64,000 nt of DNA, from positions 42,567-106,566 of the forward strand of contig CAIYAP010000006.1 in assembly GCA_903924205.1 (NCBI GenBank), given 5' to 3'. The notes under the pieces were generated by a model. The model was not told where the DNA came from, did not search any database, and saw only the letters and a program-made list of their open reading frames with translations. A program made the translations under genes and the position numbers. Each line of letters opens with the position of its first letter. The first letter of the stretch is position 1. This document shows, in pieces, positions 1 to 8,664 of this stretch. The DNA is from an uncultured Actinomycetes bacterium. Lineage in GTDB: Bacteria > Actinomycetota > Acidimicrobiia > Acidimicrobiales > RAAP-2.

Positions 1-1378
1 TGAAACTCTCAACGTGGTCACGGCTGCTCGTGGCCCCGCGGTCGAGAGCTTGGCGCATGGCGCCATTTTCGGCGGACGCGAAGAAACAGTACGCACGAAA
101 TTGAAGTCCGCGAGTGGAGCACCATTCACGAATCTGTTCAAACCAAGACCAGAACTCGTCAAAGATGCTCCCTTCTTGCGGGGCGAGATTGGCGGTGAAG
201 TGTCCGAACGAGACGTACCCCTCGCTCACGCCCTCGACCCCCGGCGCACGCACTCGAGCGCCCCAGAGATAGGTGACGTCGTCGTAGCTCTCCATGTCGA
301 CGTCGATCTCCACGTCGCCTGTCGGGCACGCGACGTGGGAGATGTCGACTTTTCGAAGGAAGGTGCCGGCGGTGAAAACACGGGCGCGATAGATGAGTTC
401 GTCGAGTTGGTCCACGCCGCGACCGAGGACGACCGAGGGGTCAAGTGGGGCCGCGGGGTCCATGATGATCTGGCGACTGCGACGAGCGAGGTCAGGGTTC
501 AATTGGGCCAAATCGTGGCGTGTCGCTATTCCGGCTTCACGTAAGAGCACCTGCTCATCGAAACTCGACGAGCGAACGAGCGAGACGTCATTTCGCTCCT
601 CGAGAATCCCGCGACAACCCGCGGCGTAGGCGCACTCATCGCACTCTTTGTGCCAAAACGGAGTGGTGGGAAAGGGGCTGCCGTCCAGCTCCCACGCGTC
701 GCGACGTTGCAGAACATCGCGACGTTGCGCAAAGCGCGCGTCGAAGTCGCGCCACGAGAGCGGGCCCTCCACGTGCGCGAGTTCGAACCACCACAGGTTT
801 TGACTGCGGTCCACGATCCCCCCGAAGGCGGGGTGGCCCGCATGGCCGAGGTTTTTCAGGTGATGGGCAGCCTGATAGAGCGCGGCAAAGTCTTTTTTGA
901 TGGACGCGGTGGCGCGGCGAATACCCACACCTCCCACCCACGTGGCGTCGGCGGGTCGCGGTTTATCGAGAGAGCTCGACAAGATGCGACGAGTGCTCGC
1001 GGCCGTCGTCAATTCGTGGTTCTTGACGACCAGGGGGGCGTAGCGAAAAGTGCCCTCACGGCCCACACGAATGAGGGCGTCGAGCCGGGTCCGACGACCA
1101 GAGACGAGGTCATCGGGCAAGGTGGGTTGCCACACCAGTTCCGCGCCACGTTCCAGCGCAGCCATGGTGTCTGACGCACCGCGGGGAGCGACGAGGTCGA
1201 GGGAATTTTCCCAGAGAGCCCGAACGGAATCACGCTGCGCCACGGCTTCGCGCCGGCGGCGTTCGATGGACACGGTGGCCACGAAGGGGGCGGCGGTTTG
1301 CGGGCCACCGCGATCAAGAGCCACACGATGGGGACACGACATGATGTCGTTGGCATCCAGTAATGGCCCCTTGCTCAC
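1..1378 (-). CDS. RecB-like nuclease, TM0106-type, with RNase H-like domain (cut by window edge)
   Basis: Reads from a GTG at 1378 off the left edge; 459 codons are visible without a stop. An early cysteine (C15) and a CX2CX5C group (C246, C249, C255) match the four-cysteine Fe-S frame of Cas4/AddB-type nucleases. A DEDD-type motif (IDVDMES, about residue 357) opens an RNase H-like C-terminal domain, followed by the aromatic stretch FDEFWSWFEQIREW. This is the layout of actinobacterial proteins labelled TM0106 family RecB-like nuclease; a role in DNA repair is inferred. It begins 9 nt after the ABC exporter gene, so probably shares its mRNA. No helicase motifs are visible in the part present. 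Confidence 0.72.
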   Translation of the reverse strand, partial: MSKGPLLDANDIMSCPHRVALDRGGPQTAAPFVATVSIERRRREAVAQRDSVRALWENSLDLVAPRGASDTMAALERGAELVWQPTLPDDLVSGRRTRLDALIRVGREGTFRYAPLVVKNHELTTAASTRRILSSSLDKPRPADATWVGGVGIRRATASIKKDFAALYQAAHHLKNLGHAGHPAFGGIVDRSQNLWWFELAHVEGPLSWRDFDARFAQRRDVLQRRDAWELDGSPFPTTPFWHKECDECAYAAGCRGILEERNDVSLVRSSSFDEQVLLREAGIATRHDLAQLNPDLARRSRQIIMDPAAPLDPSVVLGRGVDQLDELIYRARVFTAGTFLRKVDISHVACPTGDVEIDVDMESYDDVTYLWGARVRAPGVEGVSEGYVSFGHFTANLAPQEGSIFDEFWSWFEQIREWCSTRGLQFRAYCFFASAENGAMRQALDRGATSSRDHVESF

Positions 1379-1387
1379 GCTGTGAGC

Positions 1388-3142
1388 CTATTCAGCCTCG
1401 TCGGACTCGCTACGCCAGCTTCGCCACAAGGCCGCGTATTCCCCCCCCAGGGCGAGAAGTTCGTCGTGGGTGCCCAGCTCCGCAATAGTGCCGTCAATCA
1501 CGACACACACACGGTCTGCATCGTGAGCCGTGTGGAGGCGGTGCGCGATGGCAATCACCGTGCGGCCCTGCATCACGGCATTGAGTGAACGCTCGAGATG
1601 GCGTGCCGCACGTGGATCGAGAAGGGCGGTCGCTTCATCAAGCACCAGCGTGTGCGGGTCAGCCAATACCAAGCGAGCAAGGGCTAACTGTTGGGCCTGG
1701 CCCGCCGTCAGCGGATAGCCCGTCGAGCCCAAGATGGTGTCAAAACCCTCTGGCAGTGCCTCCACCCATTCAATGGCATCGACGGCGGCGAGTGCACGCT
1801 CCAACTCCTCGTTGGTGGCCGAGGTGTCCGCAAGGCGAAGGTTGTCGCGCAAACTGCCGATGAAGATGTGGTGCTCTTGCGTCACGAGTGCGACGTGCTG
1901 GCGAACATCGCTTAGCGGTAGATGCTCGAGCGACACGCCGCCAATGGTCAAGGTGCCGGTGCTGGGTCGGTCAATGCCGGCAATGAGGCGTCCCAGCGTG
2001 CTCTTGCCGGCGCCACTTGGTCCGACGATGGCGAGTCGCTCGCCGGGAGTAATCGTAAGCGAGACGCCTCGCAACACATCGTGTCCCGGCCGGTAGTGGT
2101 ACCGCACGTCACTGAGTTCAATGATTTCGCTCAGGGGCTGGTCGCCGGTCGTGATGCGATCATCCTTCACGTCCGCCACGCCGATGAGTCGTGCGAGTGC
2201 GGTTTGACCGATTTGTAGTTCGTCCAGCCACGCAACGATGCGGTCCAGGGGGTCCACCAGCTGCACCACGTAGAGCGCGACCGCTGTCGCGGCACCAAGA
2301 GACACGTGGTGATGCAAGTAGAGGTAGCCACCCCACATCACCGTGGTGGCAATGGCGAGGGCGAAGTTGGTCTCCAAAGTGGGGAACCAGGCGAGTCGCA
2401 GCGACAAGGTGTAAATCTCAGAAAAGAAAATTTCGTTGAGATCGTTCTCCACCCGACGGCGTTGGCGGCGACCGAGTTGCAGGGCGTCCATCGTACGGCC
2501 GCCTTCGGCAGTCTCCGACACGGTGGCAAAAAGTGTCGCATAGCTAATGCGCTCTCGGATGTACCCGGGCGCGGCGTAACGCAGGTACCGCTTCGTCGAG
2601 AGATAGAGAAGGGGCAAGGCGATGAGCGCGCTGAGAGCGACCATGGGGGAAGTCAGCAGCATGGCGCCGAGAGTCAGAAGTGCCTGCATGATGGCGACCA
2701 ACCATTCGGGCACCGCGAAACGCACTGTTCGAGATAATGCTTCAACGTCATTTGTCGTGCGACTGAGAAGATCGCCGGTGCCCGCTCGTTCGACTACCGA
2801 CAACGGGAGCTCCAAGACGCGGGCCATGAAGTCTTCGCGCAGACGGGCGAAAACGCTTTCGCCCAATACGTAACTGCGTCGACGAGCCAAGAAAGTCGAG
2901 GCCGTGTTGATGAGCGATGCGGCGATAAGACCGAGGGCGAAGTAGGTAATGCCGCGTGAGGTCAGCGTGCCGGCGGTGACGTCATTCACAATGTGCCCGA
3001 TGATGGTGGGCCCAATCAGCGACGCGATACCGGCGATGGCGTACATCCATAGGGCACGAAACATGGGGCGGCGAAAATCGCGCGCCAAGATCTTCGCGTA
3101 GGCGCGAACGCTCTTGTTCGTGGCGATAGGTAGCGAGGTCAT
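1388..3142 (-). CDS. ABC exporter half-transporter, ATPase-competent subunit
   Basis: 584 aa: six-helix export domain (about residues 25-310) fused to a nucleotide-binding domain (about 340-575). Walker A GPSGAGKST (374-382), Q-loop TQEH (421), Walker B LVLDEAT (499-505) and the switch histidine in IAHRL (H534) are all intact, but the signature is LTAGQ (478-482) instead of LSGGQ. Its start overlaps the stop of the upstream ABC gene by one base (TGATG), so the two are translationally coupled and almost certainly form a heterodimer. Substrate unknown; drug, lipid or peptide export are the usual options for this type. Confidence 0.92.
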   Translation of the reverse strand: MTSLPIATNKSVRAYAKILARDFRRPMFRALWMYAIAGIASLIGPTIIGHIVNDVTAGTLTSRGITYFALGLIAASLINTASTFLARRRSYVLGESVFARLREDFMARVLELPLSVVERAGTGDLLSRTTNDVEALSRTVRFAVPEWLVAIMQALLTLGAMLLTSPMVALSALIALPLLYLSTKRYLRYAAPGYIRERISYATLFATVSETAEGGRTMDALQLGRRQRRRVENDLNEIFFSEIYTLSLRLAWFPTLETNFALAIATTVMWGGYLYLHHHVSLGAATAVALYVVQLVDPLDRIVAWLDELQIGQTALARLIGVADVKDDRITTGDQPLSEIIELSDVRYHYRPGHDVLRGVSLTITPGERLAIVGPSGAGKSTLGRLIAGIDRPSTGTLTIGGVSLEHLPLSDVRQHVALVTQEHHIFIGSLRDNLRLADTSATNEELERALAAVDAIEWVEALPEGFDTILGSTGYPLTAGQAQQLALARLVLADPHTLVLDEATALLDPRAARHLERSLNAVMQGRTVIAIAHRLHTAHDADRVCVVIDGTIAELGTHDELLALGGEYAALWRSWRSESDEAE

Positions 3143-4863
3143 CAGTCATCCGTCCGAAGAACGACGTTGCGGTAATCAGCGCGGTCACGAGCGAGTTCTC
3201 GGTGAGTTCCGGTGATGACCTCGCCCTCAGGGTTGACGAAAATCACGGCATCGCACTTTTCCAAAATGAGCGGACTGGTTGACGCCACCACCGTGGTGCG
3301 ACCACGTCGGGCGTCGCCCAGTTGGGTGGCGATTCGCCCTTCGGTGTGGGTGTCGACGGCCGATGTGGGTTCGATGAGGATCAAAATGTCGGCCTGAGTG
3401 GCGAGAGCGCGAGCGAGGGCGAGCCGTTGACGCTGGCCACCAGAGAAATTGCGCCCGCGTTCTTCGACGGTCATGTCGTAGCCGTCATCGCTGGCCGAGA
3501 TGATGTCAGCGGCGGAGGCCACGGCGAATGCGCCATCGAGCTCGTGATCTGACATCTCGCTGCCCAGTGAGACTTCGCTGCGTAGCGTGCCCGCAAAAAT
3601 GCGCGGTTCAATCTCGCTGACGACGATGTGGTGTCGAAGGTCGGCGACCGTGAGGTCAGCTAATGGCACGTCATCGATACGGGCAGTCGACTCGGAGGTG
3701 AATCGACCGAGGGCGTTCGCAATGACTTGCGCCTGTGCGGGCGTCTCGGTGACCAGGCCGGTGAGTTGCCCGAGGGTCAACGTGACGCCACTCACGGGAT
3801 CGATGAGGCGAGTGGCATTCGTCGGCCAAGGCTGGGGCACGTCGGGGTCGCTCACGTTCGGTGTGGTCGACAAAATGGCGATGACCTTTCGCGCGCCCAC
3901 GATGGCTCGGGTGCTCGCGACGATGTATTCGATCACCGTGCGCAGCGGCAGAGTGAGAAAAGTGGCGTACCCAAAGAAGGCGACGAGCTGGCCGGCCTGG
4001 ATGTCGTGGTGGATGACTTTCGTAGCCCCCGCCCACGTAATAATCACCGTGAGGACCGCCGGCAAAAACACTTGACCGGACTCGAGGAGGGCCTGCGGGC
4101 CCGCGACCTTGATACCGGCTTGCTTCACTTCGCTGCTGGTATCGACGTAGTTCTTGAAAAAGACATCTTCACCACCGACACCTCGCAAAATGCGCAGACC
4201 CGAGACGGTGTCGCTACCCATGGCGGTGAGGCGGCCGGTTGATTCGCGCTGGGCGGCCTGCGACTGGTGCAGGGGGCGCATGAGCGGCGTGGTGAGCGAC
4301 GCAAGAAGGGGCACGCCGACCAGCACCACCACGCCGAGCACGCCCGACGAGGAAATCAAGATGATGGCTACCACAATCCACGCAACGATGGCACCGATGA
4401 ATCGAGGAATGACGTCGTAGGCGCCCCCGATGCGCATGGCGTCGGCGGCGACCGTGGTGACGATGTCGCCGCTGGTTATCTCATCCGTCACGCCGGTGCC
4501 GGCGTTACTGAGGTGGCGACCGACGAGTTGGATGGTGCGAAAGGCCGCATTCATCCAGTTAGTGACGGCAATCTGGTGGCGTATGGCTCCCGCCACACCT
4601 TGAGTGGCACCGAGCGCCAAGATAATGAGACACCAGATCACGAGTTCGTGCTGATTGCGATGTACCAGACCGCGATCAATGGCGGTGCCGACGGCGGCCC
4701 ACAACAGGGCCTGCGCCACCATCCAAATGACGCCGAAAATCGTGCCACCCGCAATGAGCCGCCACTGGCGGCGGGCCATCCAAAAAAGAAAGCGACCGGG
4801 GGAGCGAAGGTCGGGCTGACCGGGGTCGGAGACGGGAAGAACGCGAAAGGGAAGAAGAGGCAC
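3142..4863 (-). CDS. ABC exporter half-transporter with degenerate nucleotide site
   Basis: 573 aa from a GTG at 4863. The frame stays open upstream, but that part is RNase P RNA; the GTG is preceded by TAGCCT with 8 nt spacing, supporting this start. The export domain spans about residues 20-320. In the nucleotide-binding domain Walker A is replaced by TETPAQAQ (372-379, no lysine), Walker B reads ILIEP (Asp lost, Glu kept), and the switch histidine position is VAST. The signature FSGGQ (473-477) is intact. Paired with the downstream subunit this gives one complete ATP site and one non-functional site. Such asymmetry is known in heterodimeric ABC exporters; complete loss of Walker A is more extreme than usual. 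Confidence 0.9.
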   Translation of the reverse strand: MPLLPFRVLPVSDPGQPDLRSPGRFLFWMARRQWRLIAGGTIFGVIWMVAQALLWAAVGTAIDRGLVHRNQHELVIWCLIILALGATQGVAGAIRHQIAVTNWMNAAFRTIQLVGRHLSNAGTGVTDEITSGDIVTTVAADAMRIGGAYDVIPRFIGAIVAWIVVAIILISSSGVLGVVVLVGVPLLASLTTPLMRPLHQSQAAQRESTGRLTAMGSDTVSGLRILRGVGGEDVFFKNYVDTSSEVKQAGIKVAGPQALLESGQVFLPAVLTVIITWAGATKVIHHDIQAGQLVAFFGYATFLTLPLRTVIEYIVASTRAIVGARKVIAILSTTPNVSDPDVPQPWPTNATRLIDPVSGVTLTLGQLTGLVTETPAQAQVIANALGRFTSESTARIDDVPLADLTVADLRHHIVVSEIEPRIFAGTLRSEVSLGSEMSDHELDGAFAVASAADIISASDDGYDMTVEERGRNFSGGQRQRLALARALATQADILILIEPTSAVDTHTEGRIATQLGDARRGRTTVVASTSPLILEKCDAVIFVNPEGEVITGTHRELARDRADYRNVVLRTDD

Positions 4864-4871
4864 CGCGGTAC

Positions 4872-4877
4872 AGGCTA
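4872..4877 (-). promoter_or_regulatory. -10 element (TAGCCT), ABC exporter operon
   Basis: TAGCCT on the minus strand, 8 nt before the GTG at 4863. It lies in the 56-nt gap after rnpB and argues against the longer reading frame. Confidence 0.6.
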
Positions 4878-4919
4878 GGAAATTTGCGGACCCCCGCGCA
4901 CGCAGTCGGGGTAAAAGGA

Positions 4920-5270
4920 CGGTGAGTCGACCTGTAGGCGGGGTTCTGTCCACTTTCCGAAGAAAGCTGTGCAGCCATCCATCTATGCGGTCCACCTGGG
5001 GAGTGCCGAGGTTTCCCTCAGCGGGCGAGCAACCCGTCTCCCTCGTTTGACCTTGCTCCAAATGGGGTTTACCAAGCCGTCGACCTCGCGGCCGGCGCTG
5101 GTGAGCTCTTACCTCACCGTTTCACCCTCACCTGTGCCTTGCGGCCATCGGCGGTCTGTTCTCTGTGGCACTGTCCTGCGCGTCGCCGCGACTTGCCTTT
5201 CGCAAGCATTTTGCTCTGTGGAGCCCCGACCTTCCTCACCTTTCGGCGCGACTGCCCGGTTGACTCACCG
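4920..5270 (-). ncRNA. rnpB: RNase P RNA (bacterial type A)
   Basis: 351 nt catalytic RNA that trims the 5' leader of tRNA precursors with the RnpA protein. The ends pair perfectly as helix P1 (CGGTGAGTC with GACTCACCG). Near the 5' end is GAGGAAAGTCGGGGCTCCAC, the P4/J3-4 core; near the 3' end is ACAGAACCCCGCCTACAG, the matching P4 3' half. Both halves carry compensated changes from the common GTCCGGGC/GAACCCGGC pairing. The internal GGTGAGGGTGAAACGGTGAG and the loop GGTAAACCCC are also standard. A 66-codon open frame continuous with the downstream ABC gene runs through it and is not coding. Confidence 0.96.
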
Positions 5271-5279
5271 TCCGCCTCC

Positions 5280-5308
5280 ATTGTGCCAGACGTACGCCGA
5301 CTCGGCAA
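5280..5308 (-). promoter_or_regulatory. rnpB promoter (TTGCCG-17-CACAAT)
   Basis: On the minus strand a -35-like TTGCCG (5303-5308) and -10-like CACAAT (5280-5285) are separated by 17 nt; the RNA would start 9 nt further on. It is back to back with the xseA promoter. Confidence 0.5.
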
Positions 5309-5318
5309 CGGCGGGCGG

Positions 5319-5324
5319 TAGCCT
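5319..5324 (+). promoter_or_regulatory. -10 element (TAGCCT), leaderless xseA
   Basis: TAGCCT ends 8 nt before the xseA ATG, with no Shine-Dalgarno sequence between. Confidence 0.6.
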
Positions 5325-5332
5325 CGGCGCTA

Positions 5333-6595
5333 ATGAGCGATGCCGGTAGCAAAGACGCCCCGTATTCCGTCACGGGTTACCTCGACGTGGTCGCGGGTCG
5401 CCTCGAAGCAACTCTCGGTAAATCTCACCGCCAGTGGATTAAGGCGGAAGTCTCGAAGAAATACGAAAAAGATCACCTGTATCTCGATGTCGTGGACTCG
5501 GATCGTGGCGCCCAGCTGAAAGCAAAGTGCTGGAAGGGAACATGGCAGCCTCTGAAGGCTCGTCTCGAGAAGGCCGGAATTGCCGTCCGGGAAGGCTCGG
5601 TCATTACCTTCGAGGCCTACATTGACATTTACAAGGCGCGGGGCGAACTCGGGGTCGTCATTACCGATGTTGATGTGGCGAGCGCTCTCGGCGAGGCCGA
5701 ACTACGCCGTCAAGAACTCATTGCCACGTTGACGGCCGAGGGCATCATTGTGCCGAAGGGGCAGGACCACGACCCCCACCGTTTCGTGCCCGACCTCCCG
5801 CTACGCGTCGGACTCGTCGCCAGCCCCGGCACCGAGGGGTACAACGACTTTCTCGGTCAACTCACCGACTCGCCCTATTGCTTCGACGTGCGGGTGGCAC
5901 GCGCCACGGTGCAGGGCGACAATGCGCCCGTCGAGGTGGTCGCCGCCCTGAGAGCCCTCGCGGCGGGAGAGGGGGCATGGCGCCCCGACATCATCTGCGT
6001 GGTGCGCGGTGGTGGCTCGAAGCTTGACCTCTCCTGTTTTGATGATGAGCGCATCGCGCGCGCTATCGCGGCATCCCCGATTCCCGTCGCCACGGGCATC
6101 GGTCACACCGGCGACGTGTCGGTGGCCGACATGGCGACACTTCGTGCATTCATCACTCCCACCGCGACCGGACAGGCCCTCGTGCGGGCTGTTCGAGAAT
6201 GGCGTGAGCGCCACGTCGTGCAACCCGCTCGCGATCTCGATCGCATTGGGCGTGCCGTTCTCGAAGAGTCGGGTCAATATCTCGCGCGCACACGTCGAGA
6301 GCTGGTGACCGGGGCGCTCACCACAATCAATAACGAAACGGCCTCGCTACGTCACGCGCGAGAGCGCCTGAGCAGTGCGAGCTATCGCCAGATGGGTGAT
6401 GTCGAGACCTACTTGGCGAGCACTCGCCGGTTCCTGGGGGCACACGACCCTGCGCGGCGCTTGCAGCAGGGGTGGGCTCTGGTGCGTCGAGGAGATCAGG
6501 TCATCACGCGGGCGGGGCAATTGTCGCTGGATGATGCTGTAGCGGTGACTTTTGCGGACGGCATAGTGTCGGCCCGCGTGGAAGAGAGGGAATGA
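5333..6595 (+). CDS. xseA: Exodeoxyribonuclease VII large subunit
   Basis: 420 aa, usual length. Catalytic subunit of ExoVII, which degrades single-stranded DNA to oligonucleotides in repair. An N-terminal OB-fold (about residues 10-110, starting SVTGYLDVV) binds DNA; the catalytic core includes VVRGGGSKLDL and the conserved IGHTGDVSVAD segment (about residue 260), followed by a helical C-terminal region that binds small subunits. Start taken at the ATG eight bases after a TAGCCT -10 element. One base separates its stop from the xseB start. Confidence 0.95.
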   Translation: MSDAGSKDAPYSVTGYLDVVAGRLEATLGKSHRQWIKAEVSKKYEKDHLYLDVVDSDRGAQLKAKCWKGTWQPLKARLEKAGIAVREGSVITFEAYIDIYKARGELGVVITDVDVASALGEAELRRQELIATLTAEGIIVPKGQDHDPHRFVPDLPLRVGLVASPGTEGYNDFLGQLTDSPYCFDVRVARATVQGDNAPVEVVAALRALAAGEGAWRPDIICVVRGGGSKLDLSCFDDERIARAIAASPIPVATGIGHTGDVSVADMATLRAFITPTATGQALVRAVREWRERHVVQPARDLDRIGRAVLEESGQYLARTRRELVTGALTTINNETASLRHARERLSSASYRQMGDVETYLASTRRFLGAHDPARRLQQGWALVRRGDQVITRAGQLSLDDAVAVTFADGIVSARVEERE

Positions 6596-6596
6596 C

Positions 6597-6800
6597 ATGG
6601 CTGAGGTAGGACAGTGGAATGACGCCGTGGCGGAGCTGGACGCGATCGTGAGCTATCTCGATGGGCCCGACGTCAATGTGGACGAGCTCATCACCAAGCT
6701 CGCTCGCGGCACCGACATCATCGACGCTCTCGAAAATCGCTTATCGCAGACTCGCGCCCGCGTCGAAGAATTGGCGCCGCGCACCGCCAGCGACGAGTAA
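6597..6800 (+). CDS. xseB: Exodeoxyribonuclease VII small subunit
   Basis: 67 aa, typical for the small accessory subunit that coats the helical arm of XseA. Sequence is a helical hairpin with LDAIVSYLDGPDVNVDELI near the start and a coiled-coil-like acidic/basic second half. Immediately after xseA and coupled by TAATG overlap to the next gene, so the four genes to 8664 are probably one transcript. Identification rests on length, sequence pattern and context. Confidence 0.92.
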   Translation: MAEVGQWNDAVAELDAIVSYLDGPDVNVDELITKLARGTDIIDALENRLSQTRARVEELAPRTASDE

Positions 6801-7513
6801 TGAGCAACCGACTTTATTTCCGCCAGTGGCTGAGTGGCCGCGACTTTGCGGTGGGTGACCAGATGGCGCTGTCGATGCGCAACTTCGCGTACGCCATTGG
6901 AGATCGCGAGACCGGCGAGGCAGTGCTCGTTGACCCCGCTTATACGCCCAGTGGACTGGTAGATCTCTTGGCCGCCGATGGCATGAACCTGACCGGCGTC
7001 CTCGCCACGCACTATCACTTCGATCACGTCGGTGGGGAATTTGCCGGCCATCACGTCGCGGGAATTTCCGAACTCCTTGGCGTCACCGATATTCCCATCC
7101 ACGTACAAAAAACTGAAGTCGAGTGGATTGAAAAGCGTACGGGAGTCGGCCGCGACAGCCTCGTGGCGCACGAGCCGTCCGACGTGGTTCGCGTCGGTGA
7201 GATTGCCATCGAGCTCCTGCACACCCCTGGCCACACGCCCGGTAGCCAGTGCTTTATTCTCGACGGCGCCCTCATCAGTGGCGACACCCTGTTTCTCGAC
7301 GGCTGCGGGCGAACTGACCTACCGGGCTCGGATCCGACGGAGATGTACTACACCCTCCATAAACGCCTTGCCAAGGTTCCCGCCCATTCGCGGGTTTATC
7401 CCGGTCACCTCTATTCAGAACTGCCGTCGCAGATCATGGACGAGGTGCGGGCCAACAATTACGTGTTGGCCCCCACGACGGCGCAGCAGTGGCTCGCCAT
7501 GTTCGGAGGGTAG
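6800..7513 (+). CDS. Metallo-beta-lactamase-fold hydrolase (glyoxalase II / persulfide dioxygenase type)
   Basis: 237 aa. Zinc/iron ligands are visible: THYHFDHVGG (about residue 71), HTPGHTPGS (about 138), the bridging aspartate in GDTLFLDGCGR and the late histidine in VYPGHLY. Residues following GDTLF resemble ETHE1-like persulfide dioxygenases as much as hydroxyacylglutathione hydrolases, so the substrate is left open. Its start overlaps the xseB stop (TAATG). The downstream flavoprotein suggests a redox or thiol-linked role, by context only. Confidence 0.85.
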   Translation: MSNRLYFRQWLSGRDFAVGDQMALSMRNFAYAIGDRETGEAVLVDPAYTPSGLVDLLAADGMNLTGVLATHYHFDHVGGEFAGHHVAGISELLGVTDIPIHVQKTEVEWIEKRTGVGRDSLVAHEPSDVVRVGEIAIELLHTPGHTPGSQCFILDGALISGDTLFLDGCGRTDLPGSDPTEMYYTLHKRLAKVPAHSRVYPGHLYSELPSQIMDEVRANNYVLAPTTAQQWLAMFGG

Positions 7514-7515
7514 GG

Positions 7516-8664
7516 ATGCCGGACATCGTCATTGTGGGTGGTGGTCTCGCGGGATGGCGCACGGCGGAGAACTTGCGTCGTCACGACGTCACGGGGCGCA
7601 TCACCATCGTGAGTAACGAGGAACCCGGACCCTATGACCGCCCGCCGCTCTCGAAACAGATTCTCTCTGGCAAGTTGACCCTCGACGACATCTCTCTCGC
7701 GAAGGGCGATGCCTTTGACGCCGCAGATGTCACCTGGGTGACGGACGTCGCCGTGTCGCTTGACCCTGAGGCGAAGCGGGTCACGCTCAAGTCAGGCGAG
7801 TCACTGGTAGGCGATGCCATCGTGATCGCCACCGGAACTAGAGCGCGACGATTGCCGTTCGCCGCGATGGATCACTGCCACGTGGTGCGAACCGCATCAG
7901 ACGCTTCCACGCTGCGCGAACGGCTCATCTCGCTTGATGTGCCATCGCGAGTGGTGATCATTGGTGGAGGATTTATTGGTGCCGAAGTGGCGACCGCCGC
8001 TCGCCAACATGGTCACGACGTCATTGTGCTGGAGGGACAGGTCAGGCCACTAGAGGGGGTGCTCGGCACCACCGTGGCGACGTGGCTGCAGCCTCTGGCT
8101 GGCACCGCCGGAGTTGACCTTCGCGTCAATCAGCTCGTTCGAGACGTCACGCGGGGAGATGACGGCACGTTCGACGTCGCTACCGAGGCGGGCACCATGA
8201 CGGCAGACGTGGTGGTGGTGGGCGCCGGTGCGCTCGTGAACACCGAGTGGCTGCACGCATCAGGTCTTGACGTCACCAACGGTGTCGCCGTCGATAAGCA
8301 CCTACTCGCGGCCCCCGGTATTTACGCCGCCGGCGACGTGGCGCGTTTTTGGTATCACGGCGAACAGACGCGTATCGAGCACTGGCAGATTGCGAACGAC
8401 CACGCGACATATATCGCTCAGCATCTCGCTGGTCGCACCACGGAAGAGTTCAGCACCCTCGCGTATTTTTGGTCCGACCAATACGGCGCCAAAATTCAAA
8501 TGCTGGGCCACCCGCACCGCGATGACGAGGTCGAACTCGTGAACGGATCGCTCGAAGCAAACAAGTGGGTGGCGCACTACCGTCGCGACGGCGAACTCAC
8601 CGGAGTGATTGCCCTGAACAATCCTCGCGAACTTATTTTGTCGCGAAATTTGTTCTCGGCCTAG
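7516..8664 (+). CDS. FAD/NAD(P)-dependent oxidoreductase, ferredoxin-reductase type
   Basis: 382 aa from the ATG at 7516, two bases after the previous stop; the frame opens 27 nt earlier inside the previous gene. N-terminal FAD-binding IVGGGLAGWR (about residue 5), second Rossmann motif VVIIGGGFIGAE (about 147) for NAD(P)H, and AAGDVARFW (about 272) contacting FAD. The C-terminal about 70 residues match the Reductase_C domain of rhodocoxin/ferredoxin reductases. These feed electrons to [2Fe-2S] ferredoxins of P450s or dioxygenases; neither a ferredoxin nor a P450 is in this window. Confidence 0.88.
   Translation: MPDIVIVGGGLAGWRTAENLRRHDVTGRITIVSNEEPGPYDRPPLSKQILSGKLTLDDISLAKGDAFDAADVTWVTDVAVSLDPEAKRVTLKSGESLVGDAIVIATGTRARRLPFAAMDHCHVVRTASDASTLRERLISLDVPSRVVIIGGGFIGAEVATAARQHGHDVIVLEGQVRPLEGVLGTTVATWLQPLAGTAGVDLRVNQLVRDVTRGDDGTFDVATEAGTMTADVVVVGAGALVNTEWLHASGLDVTNGVAVDKHLLAAPGIYAAGDVARFWYHGEQTRIEHWQIANDHATYIAQHLAGRTTEEFSTLAYFWSDQYGAKIQMLGHPHRDDEVELVNGSLEANKWVAHYRRDGELTGVIALNNPRELILSRNLFSA

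Noticed and set aside
650-1174. Open reading frames on the plus strand over the nuclease gene
   Set aside because: They are antisense to the RecB-like frame, which carries recognisable cysteine and DEDD motifs; no domain or ribosome site supports them.
4864-5061. N-terminal extension of the ABC exporter gene to an ATG at 5061
   Set aside because: The first 47 codons are the 3' third of RNase P RNA; the GTG at 4863 with its own -10 element fits the family start.
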